Shown one piece after another: positions 12,303 through 14,536 of a stretch of DNA of 14,536 nucleotides. Location: NCBI GenBank assembly GCA_028284565.1, contig JANQRM010000485.1, positions 1-14,536 of the forward strand, written 5' to 3'. The notes beneath the pieces were generated by a model, which did no database searches, was not told the origin of the DNA, and saw nothing but the letters and a program-made list of their open reading frames with translations. The translations under genes and the position numbers were made by a program. Positions within the stretch are counted from its first letter, which is position 1. Every line of letters begins with the position of its first letter. This stretch comes from Anaerolineae bacterium. GTDB lineage: Bacteria > Chloroflexota > Anaerolineae > Aggregatilineales > Phototrophicaceae.

Positions 12303-14057
12303 ATGCGTAAGTTAAGTTTGTTGGTTGTGTTGTTACTGGCGGTGCTGGTGGCGTGTGATACGGCTGGCGACAGTGGTGGTACAAGTGGCGGGGGCGGGGG
12401 TATCCCTGCAAATGCGATTCAGATAAGCATTGTATATGCACCCGAATCCGATTCGTATATGCCGCAATTGATGCAGGAATTCAACGATGCGTATCGGCAA
12501 GGGTTGAACCCGATTACAGGTGAGCGTCTGGCAGAAGGTGAACGTCCTATCCACATCACAGGTGAGCCGGGGTCATCGGGGACGGTGATGCAGGGGATTG
12601 TGAATGCGATTTCTGCACCGAATAACGCGAATGTCTATCGTCCGGTGATTTTCCAACCATCGGTGAGTCACTGGTTGTCGTTGGCGAATCATCTCGCCCC
12701 ACGTGACATTTTTGATTTGTCGGATGCTCAACCGACTGCGCTAGCCCCTGTCGTGATGGCAATCTGGGAAAGTCGGATTGATGCCATTCGGGAAACGGTG
12801 GGCTATGACGACATCGGCTGGGAAGAATTGCTCGATGTGCTGGCAAGTGAAAATGGCTGGCAGGATTATGGTATCGCAGGTGGACGACGGACAGTCTACT
12901 ATGGGCATACCGACCCCTTCATTAGCTCAACGGCTCTTTCGACCTTGATTGCCGAATATTATGCGAGTGCGCGGGCGAATGGCTTCACTGGCAGACGTTT
13001 AACGCTGGATGAAGTGCGGGATGAAACTGTGCGGGATGGTGTACGTGCAATAGAGAACCTAATTCGCCACTATTCGCAACGGACAACAGAGTTCAAGAAT
13101 TACATCGCACAGGGACCGAGCTATCTGGATTTTGTCGCGCTGGAAGAGAATGACCTGATTGCCATCAACCGTGGACAAACGGATACGCAACCGCCGGAAC
13201 AACTCGTCGCGCTCTATCCCAAAGAAGGCACGTTCTGGCATGAGCATCCCTTCGGTATCGTGACGGCTGATTGGGTGACAACGGAGCAACAAGAGGCGGC
13301 ACGGGTGTTTACGCAATTCGTCTTATTGCCAGATAATCAAGAACTCATCATGAGTTTCGGCTTCCGTCCGGCGAACCCTGATGTGGAGCTGGGATTCCCC
13401 TTTGAAGCGCAATATGGCGTGACAGTGGAAGGTCCGAGTACGGTACTTGATGTGCCAGAACCCAATGTCATCGCGGCGATTCAAGAGAGCTGGGCATTCG
13501 TCAAGAAGCAAGCGGATGTCATGTTGCTGATTGATGTATCGGGGTCGATGGCAGAGGACAATAAGCTGGAACAAGCCAAGCAAGCGGCGTTAGCCTTTAT
13601 CGACCAAATGGAAGTGACGAACCGCGTTGGACTCGCCATTTTCAGCAATGAAATTGAAGTGCGGGTGCAACTGGACAACCTTGAATCGAACAAGCAACTG
13701 ATTATTAGCCATATCTCTGGCTTGCGGGCAGAGGGTGGCACGGCATTGTATGATGCGGTGGTGGATGTCACGGAAATCATGAACACGCAATCGGATGAAG
13801 AACGGATTCGTGCCGTGGTGCTGTTGAGCGATGGCTCAGACACGGAATCGCAACGAGAAACGCTGGATGATAGCGTGACAGCGATTAGTGCGAGTTATGA
13901 TTCGCTCAATCCGGTGATTGTGATTCCGGTGGCGTATGGCTCGAATGCGGATATTCGGGTGCTGGATCGGATTGCAACCGCCAGCAATACGACGCGACAA
14001 TCGGGCGACCCGACGAGTATCTTGAAGGTGCTGGAGATTATCAGTAGCTTCTTCTAG
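12303..14057 (+). CDS. Lipoprotein fusing a solute-binding domain to a von Willebrand A domain
   Basis: A 584-residue exported lipoprotein. Residues 1-18 form a lipoprotein signal ending L-V-A-C with lipidated C18, followed by a Gly/Ser-rich flexible linker. Residues about 38-390 are an extracellular solute-binding domain. Residues about 405-580 are a von Willebrand A domain with a complete metal-ion-dependent adhesion site: D411-x-S413-x-S415 (D-V-S-G-S), T480 (G-G-T-A-L-Y-D) and D510 (L-S-D-G-S-D). VWA domains bind protein ligands through Mg2+ at this site. The start is ATG 12303, with AAGGAG about 5 nt upstream. The gene follows the paralogous membrane-anchored protein after a palindromic repeat. 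A role in surface protein assembly or ligand-dependent signalling is inferred; no transporter is adjacent. NCBI-style naming would be 'substrate-binding and VWA domain-containing protein'. Confidence 0.92.
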   Translation: MRKLSLLVVLLLAVLVACDTAGDSGGTSGGGGGIPANAIQISIVYAPESDSYMPQLMQEFNDAYRQGLNPITGERLAEGERPIHITGEPGSSGTVMQGIVNAISAPNNANVYRPVIFQPSVSHWLSLANHLAPRDIFDLSDAQPTALAPVVMAIWESRIDAIRETVGYDDIGWEELLDVLASENGWQDYGIAGGRRTVYYGHTDPFISSTALSTLIAEYYASARANGFTGRRLTLDEVRDETVRDGVRAIENLIRHYSQRTTEFKNYIAQGPSYLDFVALEENDLIAINRGQTDTQPPEQLVALYPKEGTFWHEHPFGIVTADWVTTEQQEAARVFTQFVLLPDNQELIMSFGFRPANPDVELGFPFEAQYGVTVEGPSTVLDVPEPNVIAAIQESWAFVKKQADVMLLIDVSGSMAEDNKLEQAKQAALAFIDQMEVTNRVGLAIFSNEIEVRVQLDNLESNKQLIISHISGLRAEGGTALYDAVVDVTEIMNTQSDEERIRAVVLLSDGSDTESQRETLDDSVTAISASYDSLNPVIVIPVAYGSNADIRVLDRIATASNTTRQSGDPTSILKVLEIISSFF

Positions 14058-14078
14058 GCAGTTAGCCAATTCTCTACA

Positions 14079-14106
14079 AAAAGGACGGTTCATGCGCCGT
14101 CCTTTT
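14079..14106. terminator. Bidirectional Rho-independent terminator
   Basis: AAAAGGACGG (14079-14088) pairs perfectly with CCGTCCTTTT (14097-14106), a 10-bp stem with an 8-nt loop. T-tracts result in both directions, serving the VWA lipoprotein gene (+) and the partial gene on the minus strand. Confidence 0.88.
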
Positions 14107-14123
14107 CGATTTCAAAACGGGCG

Positions 14124-14536
14124 TCATGGTGTCGGTGTTAGAATCGACGTGTCTAAATCAATCCATGTTGTACAACGTGGATTCGCTCCTGCTGGAATCG
14201 GCGACCCATTCATAGTATCCGCGAGTAATTGATCCATCGACATATGAATGGATCCTCGCACCGAGTTTTCTACTACGTCATCAATAGGTGTTGCACCCGT
14301 CAAGTTAAACGAGGTGAATTCGAGTGCTGATGCGGAAATACAAGTCGGATCCACCGTTTCATACGCACCAAAATAGTCCAACGAAAAAGTGATGGTCACA
14401 GGACCAATTGGTGGTCCCGTTGCACTTGCAGGGTTCAATGGACAACTATTCAAGGTCGCTGTATAAGTTCCGCTGGTCACATTAATCCGCACCAGCTGTA
14501 GGAATCCACCGACATCGAAAGTTAAATTAGCGGTTC
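14124..14536 (-). CDS. C-terminal part of an unrecognised beta-rich protein (5' end outside window)
   Basis: On the minus strand the frame is open from the window edge to a TGA at 14126-14124, giving about 137 residues. A GTG at 14492 is internal, since the frame continues upstream as L-T-F-D-V-G-G-F-L-Q-L without a stop. The fragment is rich in Thr, Ser, Ile and Pro with alternating hydrophobic residues, as in secreted beta-sandwich proteins, and holds three Cys residues that could form disulfides. It ends in T-P-T-P. No catalytic motif is visible and I do not recognise the family. An exported or surface protein is a guess from composition only. Confidence 0.55.
   Translation of the reverse strand, partial: TANLTFDVGGFLQLVRINVTSGTYTATLNSCPLNPASATGPPIGPVTITFSLDYFGAYETVDPTCISASALEFTSFNLTGATPIDDVVENSVRGSIHMSMDQLLADTMNGSPIPAGANPRCTTWIDLDTSILTPTP

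Overview
The window looks like a chromosomal segment from a free-living bacterium, most likely a member of the Chloroflexota (Anaerolineae-like). This is an inference. The clues are an extracellular solute-binding protein paired with a lipoprotein that fuses a solute-binding domain to a von Willebrand A (VWA) domain, the ParB-like 'DGNHR' protein, and intergenic palindromes beginning GTAGGGGC. I see no phage, insertion sequence, CRISPR array, rRNA or tRNA.

Layout. (1) Positions 1-1364: the end of an unrecognised gene (+), convergent with a ParB-fold protein (-). (2) Positions 1626-3611: surE, then an ECF sigma factor, its zinc-type anti-sigma factor and a small DUF2892 membrane protein (all +), closed by a strong terminator. 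A near-identical bipartite promoter motif (TGTAACC-N16-CTCTAA) precedes both the sigma gene and the DUF2892 gene, which gives a probable self-activated ECF regulon. (3) Positions 3634-5435: a secreted FN3-like plus discoidin-like protein (+), convergent with a two-TM membrane protein (-), with a palindromic repeat between them. (4) Positions 5688-7427 (-): a short-chain dehydrogenase between two copies of a P-loop kinase gene. One copy is broken by an in-frame TAG and the other is only a 5' remnant. (5) Positions 7505-10392: a fold-III PLP enzyme (D-serine dehydratase / D-threonine aldolase family) and an AraC regulator (-), divergent from a phytanoyl-CoA dioxygenase-like enzyme (+). The divergent intergenic region carries a perfect 11-bp inverted repeat. 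(6) Positions 10504-10857: a dicluster ferredoxin (-). (7) Positions 11041-14057: a membrane-anchored solute-binding protein and the lipoprotein solute-binding/VWA fusion (+), with a second GTAGGGGC palindrome between them. (8) Positions 14124-14536: the C-terminal part of an unrecognised beta-rich protein (-), cut by the window edge.

How the genes may work together. The sigma/anti-sigma pair probably senses an envelope or thiol stress and induces itself and the DUF2892 protein. The AraC regulator probably controls the dioxygenase and the PLP enzyme as a small catabolic module, in which hydroxylation could be followed by C-C or C-O cleavage. The two solute-binding-like proteins probably act as an outward-facing pair with no permease visible. 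The kinase-SDR-kinase arrangement looks like a duplication followed by decay. No stretch longer than about 260 bases lacks a gene.
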